Of a DNA stretch of 64,000 nt, positions 32,688-40,213 are shown piece after piece. The notes beneath the pieces are model-generated. The model worked only from the letters and a program-made list of their open reading frames with translations. It searched no databases and had not been told where the DNA came from. The translations under genes and the position numbers were made by a program. The stretch spans positions 1-64,000 of the forward strand of contig JBBARC010000011.1 of NCBI GenBank assembly GCA_040400005.1, given 5' to 3'. This DNA comes from JBBARC01 sp040400005 (GTDB lineage: Bacteria; Pseudomonadota; Alphaproteobacteria; Acetobacterales; Acetobacteraceae). Positions within the stretch are counted from its first letter, which is position 1, and the number at the start of each line of letters is the position of its first letter.

Positions 32688-35006
32688 TCAGCTTCCCTGG
32701 GTCAGTGCGGGCGGCCCCATTGGCGCTTGCGGGGGCGCTTGCGGGGGCGCTTGCGATGCAGCTTGCGTTGCGGCCAGACGTGCCGAATCGTTAATATGGC
32801 GGTTTTGCTGGTTCCACAGTGTGCGGTAAATCGCGCAGCGTTCCAGCAACACGCTGTGCGGTGCCACGTCCATCACGGCGCCCTGGTCCAGCACCATGAT
32901 CAGATCGCAATTGACCAGGCTGGATAGCCGATGCGACACAATCACCATGGTGCGGCCCTTGCCGATACGCTCCAAATTGGCGTTCACCAGGGCTTCACTT
33001 TCGGGATCGAGCGCGCTGGTCGCTTCATCCAAAATCATGATGCGCGGGTTGGTGATCACCGCACGCGCAATCGCCAGGCGCTGACGCTGCCCGCCTGAGA
33101 TGTTGGTCGAGCCTTCCTCAATCCAGGTATCGTAACCCTGGGGCATGCGTTCAATAAATTCCTCGGCCCCGGCCAGGCGGGCGGCCCGCACCGCATCTTC
33201 CAGCGTCAACCCAGGCCTGCCAGCGGTGATGTTTTCACGAATGGTGCCGCGAAACAGAAAATTATCCTGCAGCACGACGCCAAAGCTGCGGCGCAAATGG
33301 GCAAGGTTAATGTCGCGCATCTCGATGCCGTCGATCCGCACCGCACCGGTATATTCGCGGTTAATCCCTTGCAGCAGCCGGGTAATGGTGGATTTACCCG
33401 AGCCCGACCGCCCGACCAAGCCCAGCATGGTGCCCGGCGGCACTTCAAAATTCACCCGGTTTAATGCCGGGCGCGACCCCAACGGGTAGGTGAAGGTGAG
33501 ATCCTGAAAGGCAATGCGGCCTTCAAATTTCGGCCGCATACCATCGGTGGCGGCGCGGGTTTCGGTTGGGTTGTTCAGCACCATGGCGACCTGCGCCACC
33601 GACGTGCGCGCTTCGTGGTAATCCTGCATCAGCCGCGCAAACCCCACCAAGGGTGCCGCTATGCGGCTGGATAACATCATAAACGCCATCAAGCCGCCGC
33701 GGCTTACGCCGGTTGTATTCATCAGCGCCAAATAGGCGCCAAACAACAGCACGCCGCGGGTCATGAACATCTGCAGCGGGTCGGTCAGGGTTTGCGGCCA
33801 GTTCGACAGCCGCCCGGCGGCCAGACGCCAACTGGCGGCATCGGCGCAGCGCGCATCCCACAAGGCTTTTTGCTGGGGTTCTAAGGCCAGCGATTTCACC
33901 GTGCGAATACCGTGAATGGTTTCGGTCAGCACCGCCCCTTTGCGATGCTCAGCCTGGATCGCCAGCCCGATCAGGCGGCCGATGCGGGGCAGGAAGATAA
34001 TGATCACCAGCGCAATGAGACCGGCCACGGCAAACGCGATCATCGCCAAAACCGGCTGCAAATACAGCAAAACCGGGCCCAAAATCAGCAGGGTGACGCC
34101 ATCGAGAATGGTGGTCAGCAGCTTGCCGGTGAGAAATTCGCGCACTTTGTAAATTTCGCGCATCCGGCCAATGGTTTCGCCGGCCTGACTGCGTTCAAAA
34201 AACTCCAGCGGCAACGATAGCAGCCGTGAAAACGTGTGCAGATTGATCATGGTATCAAGCCGCATGCCCAATACCTGAAGCAATTCGCGCTGCGCCCAGC
34301 CCAAAATGGCTTCAAACACCATCATGATGCCCAGCACCATGGCGACCAGTTTCAGCGTGTTGATGCTGTTATATTCCAGCACGCGTTCGATCACGATCAT
34401 CACGATCAGCGCCGGCAGAATGCTCAACGCCGATAGCACCACGGAAGCCGCGCCGATTTGTACTAAAAACTTGCGCTGCAACATCACCCGGCTGGCGATC
34501 CAGCCTAAGGTGAACGGTGCCTCGCCTTCGCCCGCACCACTGGGCCGGCGCACCAGAATAGTATCGCCGCCCCAGGCCTGTTCCAGGCGCAGCCGGTCGA
34601 TCGCCACGGGCGGTTCTGAATCGCGTGCAGTGGGGCTTTTCAGCCAGATAATATCGCGCGCCTTATCAGCGCCGACCACCAGGCCGGCACTGCCATCACG
34701 CAGCAGCAAAATCACCGGCTCGGCTTCACGCAAGCGGAACAGCCCGCCCCATTTCAGCCGCACCGCCTTGGCCGATAAAGATTGCTCGCGCAGCCAAGCG
34801 GCAAGGGATGCCGGTGACGGGTAAGGTTCATCGGGTTGCGCGCGGTAGCTGCCGAGATCGAGATCGACGCCAAAAAACCGCGCCGCCGCGATGGCTGCCC
34901 GCAGGCGCAATTCCGACGGGGTTAGCGGCTCGTTAGCATCGCCGGCGCCACCAAAGCCTTCGCCGCCGCCGTCTGCTGGTGCCGTATTCGCGTTGATCTC
35001 GTCCAA
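32688..35006 (-). CDS. Type I secretion ABC exporter with peptidase-like N-terminal domain
   Basis: 772 residues. About 25-152 is a C39-peptidase-like domain. Where the catalytic Cys would be expected I see no Cys (AAIAAARFFGVDLDLG), so this is probably a degenerate binding domain (CLD), as in RTX exporters. About 165-460 is the six-helix membrane domain. The NBD has Walker A GRSGSGKST (532-540), signature NISGGQRQR (635-643) and Walker B RIMILDEATSALD (655-667). It exports an unprocessed protein with a C-terminal signal, with the HlyD protein downstream. The C-terminus is unusual: Ala/Pro/Gln repeats coded by a 12-bp array at 32722-32757. No RTX substrate is encoded in the window. Confidence 0.92.
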   Translation of the reverse strand: MDEINANTAPADGGGEGFGGAGDANEPLTPSELRLRAAIAAARFFGVDLDLGSYRAQPDEPYPSPASLAAWLREQSLSAKAVRLKWGGLFRLREAEPVILLLRDGSAGLVVGADKARDIIWLKSPTARDSEPPVAIDRLRLEQAWGGDTILVRRPSGAGEGEAPFTLGWIASRVMLQRKFLVQIGAASVVLSALSILPALIVMIVIERVLEYNSINTLKLVAMVLGIMMVFEAILGWAQRELLQVLGMRLDTMINLHTFSRLLSLPLEFFERSQAGETIGRMREIYKVREFLTGKLLTTILDGVTLLILGPVLLYLQPVLAMIAFAVAGLIALVIIIFLPRIGRLIGLAIQAEHRKGAVLTETIHGIRTVKSLALEPQQKALWDARCADAASWRLAAGRLSNWPQTLTDPLQMFMTRGVLLFGAYLALMNTTGVSRGGLMAFMMLSSRIAAPLVGFARLMQDYHEARTSVAQVAMVLNNPTETRAATDGMRPKFEGRIAFQDLTFTYPLGSRPALNRVNFEVPPGTMLGLVGRSGSGKSTITRLLQGINREYTGAVRIDGIEMRDINLAHLRRSFGVVLQDNFLFRGTIRENITAGRPGLTLEDAVRAARLAGAEEFIERMPQGYDTWIEEGSTNISGGQRQRLAIARAVITNPRIMILDEATSALDPESEALVNANLERIGKGRTMVIVSHRLSSLVNCDLIMVLDQGAVMDVAPHSVLLERCAIYRTLWNQQNRHINDSARLAATQAASQAPPQAPPQAPMGPPALTQGS
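32722..32757. repeat. In-frame 12-bp tandem repeat (x3) at the C-terminus of the ABC exporter
   Basis: Three copies of GGCGCTTGCGGG, the last one ending in AT, coding on the minus strand for Gln-Ala-Pro-Pro runs near the end of the protein, after the ATPase domain. Confidence 0.9.
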
Positions 35007-35330
35007 GCGTCGCTACTCCACACGTATCGGCCAAATCTCAGCCGCAACCAGACCACGCCACACCGGCCTGCACATCGCATGCCCATGCCCTACCACACCA
35101 ACCCTTGGCTGGTGGTGAATTTAACCCGCAGCGCCGGCAACGAACCCAGTTTGGTGAGGGCCGGGTGGGGGCTTCCCCGCGCCGCGCGCTTGGCCCAAAC
35201 TAAGCCCGTGGGCGCCGCCTATACCGCATTTCGCCTACAGTTTGCTTACTCATGCGAAGCAGGGGCAGGCGTCAAGGCCTGATCTGATGATGCCCAACCG
35301 CTGCCACCCGCCACCGGAGTTCCGCATTCT
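35007..35330. other. Intergenic region between the exporter operon and the acetyltransferase gene
   Basis: Divergent 324-base gap. It must contain the promoter of the minus-strand secretion/glycosylation cluster and that of the GNAT-RDD pair. I see no recognisable palindromic element, riboswitch or convincing -35/-10 pair in it. Confidence 0.5.
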
Positions 35331-35852
35331 ATGCGCATTACCGCCGCCAGCCCCGATGCCATCGCCGCCATCACCGCGATTTACGCCCACCACGTGATCG
35401 CCGGCACCGGCACGTTTGAGGAGGTCGCCCCGGACCAGCCCGCCATGGCCGCCCGCCTGCAGGCCGGCACCAGCGCAGGGTTTCCCTGGCTTATTGCAAC
35501 CGACGATAGCGGCGTGCTGGGCTTTGGCTATTACGGCCCATTCCGCGCCCGCAGCGCCTATGGGGCGACCGTGGAAGACAGTGTTTATGTGCGCGACGAT
35601 GTGCGCGGCCAGGGCGTTGGCAAGGCCATTCTGGCCGCCCTCATCGCCCATGCCAAAGCTGCTAACTTAAAGCAAATGCTGGCGTTAATTGGTGATTCTG
35701 AAAACATTGGCTCGATCGGCGCGCATGCATCATTAGGCTTTCGCCAGGCCGGCGTGCTGCGCGATGTCGGCTTTAAATTTGGCCGCTGGCTGGATGTGGT
35801 GATCATGCAACTTACCCTGCAACCTGGCAGCGAACACGAGGCTCCCCCATGA
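35331..35852 (+). CDS. GNAT-family N-acetyltransferase (phosphinothricin acetyltransferase-like)
   Basis: 173 residues. It begins with the ITAASPDAIAAITAIYAHHV segment typical of the Pat/MddA/YncA group, which acetylates phosphinothricin or methionine sulfoximine-type amino groups. The acetyl-CoA P-loop is VRGQGVGKAIL and the following strand MLALIGDSENIGSIGAHASLGF is family-like. Substrate not known; detoxification of an amino acid analogue is the family expectation. Overlaps the RDD gene by ATGA, so the two are co-translated. Confidence 0.85.
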   Translation: MRITAASPDAIAAITAIYAHHVIAGTGTFEEVAPDQPAMAARLQAGTSAGFPWLIATDDSGVLGFGYYGPFRARSAYGATVEDSVYVRDDVRGQGVGKAILAALIAHAKAANLKQMLALIGDSENIGSIGAHASLGFRQAGVLRDVGFKFGRWLDVVIMQLTLQPGSEHEAPP

Positions 35853-36301
35853 GAGACATCTCCACCAACAACGCCCCGTATTTAACCGATGGCGTGCTCG
35901 GCCGGCGGCTGTTGGCCTGGGCCATCGATGCGGTTTTGTGCGGTTTGGTCAGCGCCGCCCTGGCCCTTGCGCTGTTCTTTTTCGGCCTGCTCACCTTTGG
36001 CTTAGGCTGGTATTTATATGCGCTGATGTGGCTGGTGCCGATCGCCTACACATATTTGTGTGTGGCATCCGCGGCACAGGCAACCCCCGGCCAACGCGCG
36101 GTTGGCCTGGTTGTGGTGGCCGATCTCGACCTCGGTTCGCCCAACGGCGCCCAGGCGCTGGTCTATGCGGTGGGGTTCTGGGCAACCCTTGCCGCGGCAG
36201 GCCCCCTACTGCTGGTCAGCCTAGTCACCGCGCGGTCGCGCTGCCTGCACGATATCATCAGCGGCCTAGTGGTGATCCGCGCCGACTCACCGCAGCCCTA
36301 A
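35849..36301 (+). CDS. RDD-family membrane protein
   Basis: 150 residues with three or four hydrophobic segments. It opens with LGRRLLAWAIDAVLCGLVSA, the R..A..iD motif that names the RDD family, and ends with RSRCLHDIISGLVVIR, the second family signature. RDD proteins are small inner-membrane proteins, mostly of unknown function; some act as Na+/H+ transporters. Coupled to the acetyltransferase by ATGA. The stop is only a few bases before the palindromic repeat copy D, which could serve as its terminator. Confidence 0.85.
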   Translation: MRDISTNNAPYLTDGVLGRRLLAWAIDAVLCGLVSAALALALFFFGLLTFGLGWYLYALMWLVPIAYTYLCVASAAQATPGQRAVGLVVVADLDLGSPNGAQALVYAVGFWATLAAAGPLLLVSLVTARSRCLHDIISGLVVIRADSPQP

Positions 36302-36305
36302 GTGC

Positions 36306-36496
36306 CAGGGCAATCGGGTGAAAGTAAGAGTCTTCATTTTTCTGAAGAAAAAGAAGCAAAAAGACTTTTGATCCGCTGGGCCTGGGGGCACCCTGCCACC
36401 GCGTTCTCCGAACCAGCGCAAAAAAGTCTTTTTTGTTTCTTTTTTCTTCAGAAAAAAGAAAATTCTTACTTTTTTGGCATTCACCCGATTGCCCTG
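36306..36496. repeat. Palindromic intergenic element, copy D (191 bp, perfect 15-bp ends)
   Basis: The best-preserved copy. The terminal inverted repeats are exact: CAGGGCAATCGGGTG at the left and CACCCGATTGCCCTG at the right. Both arms have the CTGAAG/CTTCAG version. The core has GGGCCTGGGGGCACCCTGCC and GTTCTCCGAACCAGCG. No clear target-site duplication flanks it. Confidence 0.9.
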
Positions 36497-36546
36497 CCCT
36501 AGAAGCGTTTCCTGCTTGACCGCGCGGGTGCCAGTTTGAAACACTC

Positions 36547-37380
36547 GTGTTTGAAACACTGATTGCCACCGCCTCTACCGGAGACATTTTAACCCAAGTG
36601 ACCTACACGCCGCCCCGCCGGCCGCAGTTTTTCTACACCACCGCGCCGCTGCCTTGCCCCTATGTGCAGGGTAGGGTGGAGCGCAAAGTGGTGACCGAAA
36701 TCGCCGGCCCTGATGCTGAACGTCTGCATGATCGGCTGTCACGCGCGGGGTTTCGCCGCAGCCACAATATTGCCTATGCGCCGGTGTGCCATGGGTGTTC
36801 ATCCTGCGTGCCGATCCGCATTCCTGTTGCCAGCTACACCCCCAGCCGCACGATGAAACGGGTGCAGCGCGCCAATCGCGCTATTTTGGGCCACGAAATT
36901 GCGGCGCGTGCTACGGCTGAGCAGTATGCGCTGTTTCAACTGTATCAAGCCGCCCGCCATGGCGAGGGCGATATGGCGGCGATGAGCTTTTATGATTACC
37001 GCGCCATGGTGGAAGATACCCCCATCGACACCCGGATTGTCGAGTTTCGCGAGGCCAGCGGCCGGCTCATTGGGGTGTGCCTAACCGACCGGTTGGGCGA
37101 TGGGGTATCCGCCGTTTACAGCTACTTCGACCCCGCACTTGCCGCCCAATCCTTGGGTAGCTTGGCCATACTTTGGCTGATCGGGTGCGCCGCCGGCTTA
37201 GGTTTGCCTTACGTGTATTTGGGCTACTGGGTGCCGGAAAGCCGCAAAATGGCCTATAAAGCGCGCTTCCGCCCGTGCGAAATTTTGGCCGGCGGCGCCT
37301 GGCGGCCACTGACCGATGCCGATCTGGCCGAGGATTTTGTCAGAACCGGCACGCTGCTGGTGCCGCAAAGCGCCGATTAA
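36547..37380 (+). CDS. bpt: Aspartate/glutamate leucyl- or arginyl-tRNA-protein transferase
   Basis: Attaches Leu (or Arg) from aminoacyl-tRNA to N-terminal acidic residues, marking proteins for ClpS/ClpAP in the N-end rule. 277 residues. The N-terminal zinc-like Cys cluster YAPVCHGCSSCVPIRIPV and the R(T)MKRVQRAN block are diagnostic of the ATE/Bpt family. The C-terminal half has DRLGDGVSAVYSYFDP and YVYLGYWVPESRKMAYKARFRPCE, the GNAT-like transferase core. ATG-like start: the coordinates use GTG 36547. The stop overlaps the stop of the convergent VWA gene by four bases. Confidence 0.93.
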   Translation: MFETLIATASTGDILTQVTYTPPRRPQFFYTTAPLPCPYVQGRVERKVVTEIAGPDAERLHDRLSRAGFRRSHNIAYAPVCHGCSSCVPIRIPVASYTPSRTMKRVQRANRAILGHEIAARATAEQYALFQLYQAARHGEGDMAAMSFYDYRAMVEDTPIDTRIVEFREASGRLIGVCLTDRLGDGVSAVYSYFDPALAAQSLGSLAILWLIGCAAGLGLPYVYLGYWVPESRKMAYKARFRPCEILAGGAWRPLTDADLAEDFVRTGTLLVPQSAD

Positions 37381-38492
37381 GGTTTGGCGCCGAGCAGCCC
37401 GGCCAAAGCCTGCAAGCTTGCTACACTGTGGCCGGCGCGAAACACATCAACATGCGCCAAGATGGTTGCCACACTACGCGCGCGCGGTTCGAATTTTTCA
37501 TAGCGTAACAACGGGTTAAGCCAGATAATTTGGCGTGCATTGCGGGCAAGCCGGGCCATTTCAACCGCCAGGCGGTTGTGCCCGGCGCCCACATCAGCCG
37601 TGGCATCGGGGCGATCCAGCCCATCGCTGATCAGCACCACATCGGCGCGTTCCGCCAGCACCCGGCGCGCCCAGTTGCGGTTAAAGTCGGCCAGGCTATC
37701 AGCGATGCGGGTGCCGCCGGCAAAATCGCCGATCAGCGGCGCCAGCTTGGCCAGCGCCTGGCCGGCATCGCGGCAATGCAGGGCACGGGTGACGTGGGTT
37801 AAGCTGGTTGCAAACACAAACACTTGGGAATCGCTGCGGCTTGCCACCAGCGCATGCAAAAAATGCAACAATACCTGGGCGTAGCCGGCCATGCTGGCGG
37901 AGATATCGCACAGCACCACCAGCTTGGCTGGCCGTTGGCGGCGGGTTTGTGTGCAAAACCGGGTGATATCGCCGCCTTCACGCAAGGCTGCGCGCCACGT
38001 GGCGGTGAGATCTATCCGCCCGGCCCGTGTGCTAGCCTGCCAGCGCCGCAGCGGGCGCGGGCGGCCGGCGACCGTGATCGCGGCCACCGCGCGTTTGGCC
38101 TGGGCGATGTCGGAGGCCGACATCGCGGCGATATCCATGTGGCGGTGCGCCTGGGCACCACTCGCGGTGCCGGCGGCGGCAAACGCGATCTCTGGCGGCT
38201 GGGCGTTGGGCAAGATTTGCGCCAAACCGGCAGCGGGTGCCGGCCCCGCCATGGGCGCGGCCGGCGCCTGCCAGAACGCATCAAACGCCGCGCTAAAGTG
38301 GGCCAGATGATCGGCCTTATGCACTAGGGTGGCTGCCAAAGCGGCACGCAGTTGGGGGCGGGCAAACACATCGATGCAGGTGCACGCTTGGCTTGCGGCG
38401 ATGATATCGGCTGGCCCGGCCGGCACGCCGGCTGCGCGCAAAGCCTGAGCAAAATCAGCGATGCTGGCGGTCAGGGTGGGCAGCGCCACCAT
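37377..38492 (-). CDS. VWA domain protein (CoxE-like)
   Basis: 371 residues. The C-terminal half has a von Willebrand A domain with the metal-ion site LVVLCDISASMAGY (DxSxS) and the VVLISDGLDRPD strand. The N-terminal half (FAQALRAAGVPAGPADIIAA) matches the helical start of CoxE-like proteins. CoxE-like proteins usually work with a MoxR AAA ATPase (CoxD) to mature or insert metal into molybdenum hydroxylases; no moxR is adjacent. A link to the hydroxylase at 70-2394 is possible but not shown. Confidence 0.85.
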   Translation of the reverse strand: MVALPTLTASIADFAQALRAAGVPAGPADIIAASQACTCIDVFARPQLRAALAATLVHKADHLAHFSAAFDAFWQAPAAPMAGPAPAAGLAQILPNAQPPEIAFAAAGTASGAQAHRHMDIAAMSASDIAQAKRAVAAITVAGRPRPLRRWQASTRAGRIDLTATWRAALREGGDITRFCTQTRRQRPAKLVVLCDISASMAGYAQVLLHFLHALVASRSDSQVFVFATSLTHVTRALHCRDAGQALAKLAPLIGDFAGGTRIADSLADFNRNWARRVLAERADVVLISDGLDRPDATADVGAGHNRLAVEMARLARNARQIIWLNPLLRYEKFEPRARSVATILAHVDVFRAGHSVASLQALAGLLGAKP

Positions 38493-38634
38493 GGTCTGAA
38501 ACCTCCCCGGTTACGTAAATGCAGTCTTTTTACCCCGTGAGCGCCAAACCCGCTGGTTTTTCTCGCATTGCGGCGCGATTGTGTTTATGGCCGGATTGCT
38601 GCCCTGCACCACGGCGGCCACGGAGAGGATGAGC

Positions 38635-39327
38635 ATGACGGAAAACGCGGCCCCCAACACCCCCAGCACCACGCCAGACGCCAAAGCAGCCAGCCCAGTG
38701 GTGGTCAAAAAATACGCCAACCGGCGGCTCTATAACACCGAAAGCTCAAGCTACATCACACTCGATAATCTCGCCGACATGGTGCGCGCCGGGCGCGATT
38801 TTATTGTGTACGACGCCCGCAGCGGCGACGACATCACCCGCTCGGTGCTGACGCAGATCATCGTTGAAGAAGAAAACAAGGGCCACGCCCTGCTACCGAC
38901 GGCGTTTTTGCGTCAGTTGATCGGGTTTTATGGCGATCGCTTCGGCGGGCTGATGCCGCGCTACCTGGAACAAAGTTTTGCCGCCTTCGCGCGCCAGCAA
39001 GAACAGGTGCGCGATGCGGTGGACCAAACTCTGGGCAGCATTCTGCCGGCCCCGATCGAGGGGCTGCGGCGGCAGAACGTGGCGATTATGGAACGCGCGC
39101 TAAACCTGTTTTCGCCCTTTAAGGGCGATAACGGCAAACCCGATCTAACGCCGGCGACCATGCCGATGCCGGCCGCCAACGAGCCGCCCAACGAACCCAG
39201 TGACAGCACCGATGACATCGCCGCCTTGCGCGCCGAAAATGCCCGGTTGCGGCAGGAACTGGCCGAGCAGGCCAACGCCGCCGCGAAACCTGCCAGCAAA
39301 ACTGGCGCCAAACCGCCAGCACCCTAA
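38635..39327 (+). CDS. phaR: Polyhydroxyalkanoate synthesis repressor
   Basis: 230 residues. The N-terminal PHB/PHA accumulation regulator domain is unmistakable: VVKKYANRRLYNTESSSYITL, then LADMVRAGRDFIVYDARSGDDITRSVLTQIIVEEE. It binds DNA and PHA granules and represses phasin genes. The C-terminal part has low complexity (Pro/Asn-rich) and then a coiled coil (AALRAENARLRQELAEQ). ATG 38635 has a good GGAGAGGA ribosome site upstream; ATG 38629 is possible. No PHA synthase is in the window. Confidence 0.93.
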   Translation: MTENAAPNTPSTTPDAKAASPVVVKKYANRRLYNTESSSYITLDNLADMVRAGRDFIVYDARSGDDITRSVLTQIIVEEENKGHALLPTAFLRQLIGFYGDRFGGLMPRYLEQSFAAFARQQEQVRDAVDQTLGSILPAPIEGLRRQNVAIMERALNLFSPFKGDNGKPDLTPATMPMPAANEPPNEPSDSTDDIAALRAENARLRQELAEQANAAAKPASKTGAKPPAP

Positions 39328-39579
39328 CCCACCCAGCCCCGCATTCGCGCCTGCATTAGGCGCTGGTGCGGGGGTTAGGTTTTGTGCCGGGTTCATATTC
39401 ATCACACATTCATAAATTTGTATTATTTTTTGTTGCCTCACGCGTCTGTGATCGCGTGTTCACATTTTTGCGCGCAGGGCGGGAAACTCTCACGCTCAAC
39501 CATCGTTTGTGGTTAATATGAGATCTCAATATTCAGAGGATGCCGAGCGGTGATTGCCGCCGGCACCGGTGGTAATGGC
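39328..39579. other. AT-rich intergenic region upstream of the XRE regulator
   Basis: The stretch around 39395-39430 (attcataaatttgtatta) is the most AT-rich DNA in this part and probably carries a promoter for the XRE gene. A GAGG just upstream of an alternative GTG at 39550 is also noted. No repeat or RNA gene recognised. Confidence 0.45.
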
Positions 39580-40062
39580 ATGACACACGATTTACCTGAT
39601 TACGCCCGCGACACCGGCCCAGAAACTGTTGGCGATGACGATGATGCGGTACTGCCCGCACAGTCGCGCTCGTCCAACCTCGCGGCCGACGCCGATCAGC
39701 ACGTCGGCGCACGCATCCGCGAACGCCGCGTGATGCTCGGCTTATCACAACAGCAACTCGCCCAAATGATCGGTGTTACCTACCAACAAGCGCATAAATA
39801 CGAACGCGGCCTAAACCGCATCTCCGCCGGCCGGCTTTACGAAATTGCCCTCACCCTACGCGTGCCGGTCGCCTGGTTCTTCGAAGGCATGAAAACCGAC
39901 CCCACCGCCATCCCAGACCTCAGCCAAAGCCAACGCCGCTGCCTGGAACTAGCAAGAAACTTCGCCCTCATCGAAAACGAACGCCACCAAGAAGCGTTAA
40001 CCCAAATGGCCCGCGCCTTGGCCCAAGCTGTAGGCGGCCCTAACGCCGCAAGGGCCGCGTAA
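39580..40062 (+). CDS. XRE-family helix-turn-helix regulator
   Basis: 160 residues. A single lambda-repressor-like domain spans about residues 43-98 (VGARIRERRVMLGLSQQQLAQMIGVTYQQAHKYERG and ISAGRLYEIALTLRVPVAWFFEG). The C-terminus is helical (QRRCLELARNFALIENERHQEALTQMARALAQ). The AHKYERG recognition motif and length match the alphaproteobacterial XRE group found in many Rhodospirillales, some linked to cell cycle or stress control. ATG 39580 follows the family start; GTG 39550 would add 10 residues. Target genes unknown. Confidence 0.85.
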   Translation: MTHDLPDYARDTGPETVGDDDDAVLPAQSRSSNLAADADQHVGARIRERRVMLGLSQQQLAQMIGVTYQQAHKYERGLNRISAGRLYEIALTLRVPVAWFFEGMKTDPTAIPDLSQSQRRCLELARNFALIENERHQEALTQMARALAQAVGGPNAARAA

Positions 40063-40213
40063 GACAAGTAAGAACCTTCTTTGACTTCCGAAAAGAAGCA
40101 AAAGACTTTTATGACGCTAGTTCGGAGAACGCGGTGGCAGCGTTGCCCCAGGCCCAGCATTATAAAAGTCTTTTTGTTTCTTTTTCTTCAGAAAAAGAAA
40201 ATCCTTCTCCTAC
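40063..40213. repeat. Palindromic intergenic element, copy E (inverted orientation)
   Basis: Between the convergent XRE and aldehyde dehydrogenase genes. Arms CTTCTTTGACTTCCGAAAAG and CTTTTTGTTTCTTTTTCTTC surround a core that reads AGTTCGGAGAACGCGGTGGC...GCCCCAGGCCCAGC, the reverse complement of the core in copies A, D and F. Terminal repeats are decayed. Confidence 0.8.

Noticed and set aside
35079..35282. 67-residue frame in the gap upstream of the acetyltransferase
   Set aside because: No ribosome site, no family, and composition typical of noncoding GC-rich DNA.
36306..36496. Insertion sequence with transposase
   Set aside because: The elements are only about 190 bp and contain no transposase frame; no transposase gene was recognised in the window.
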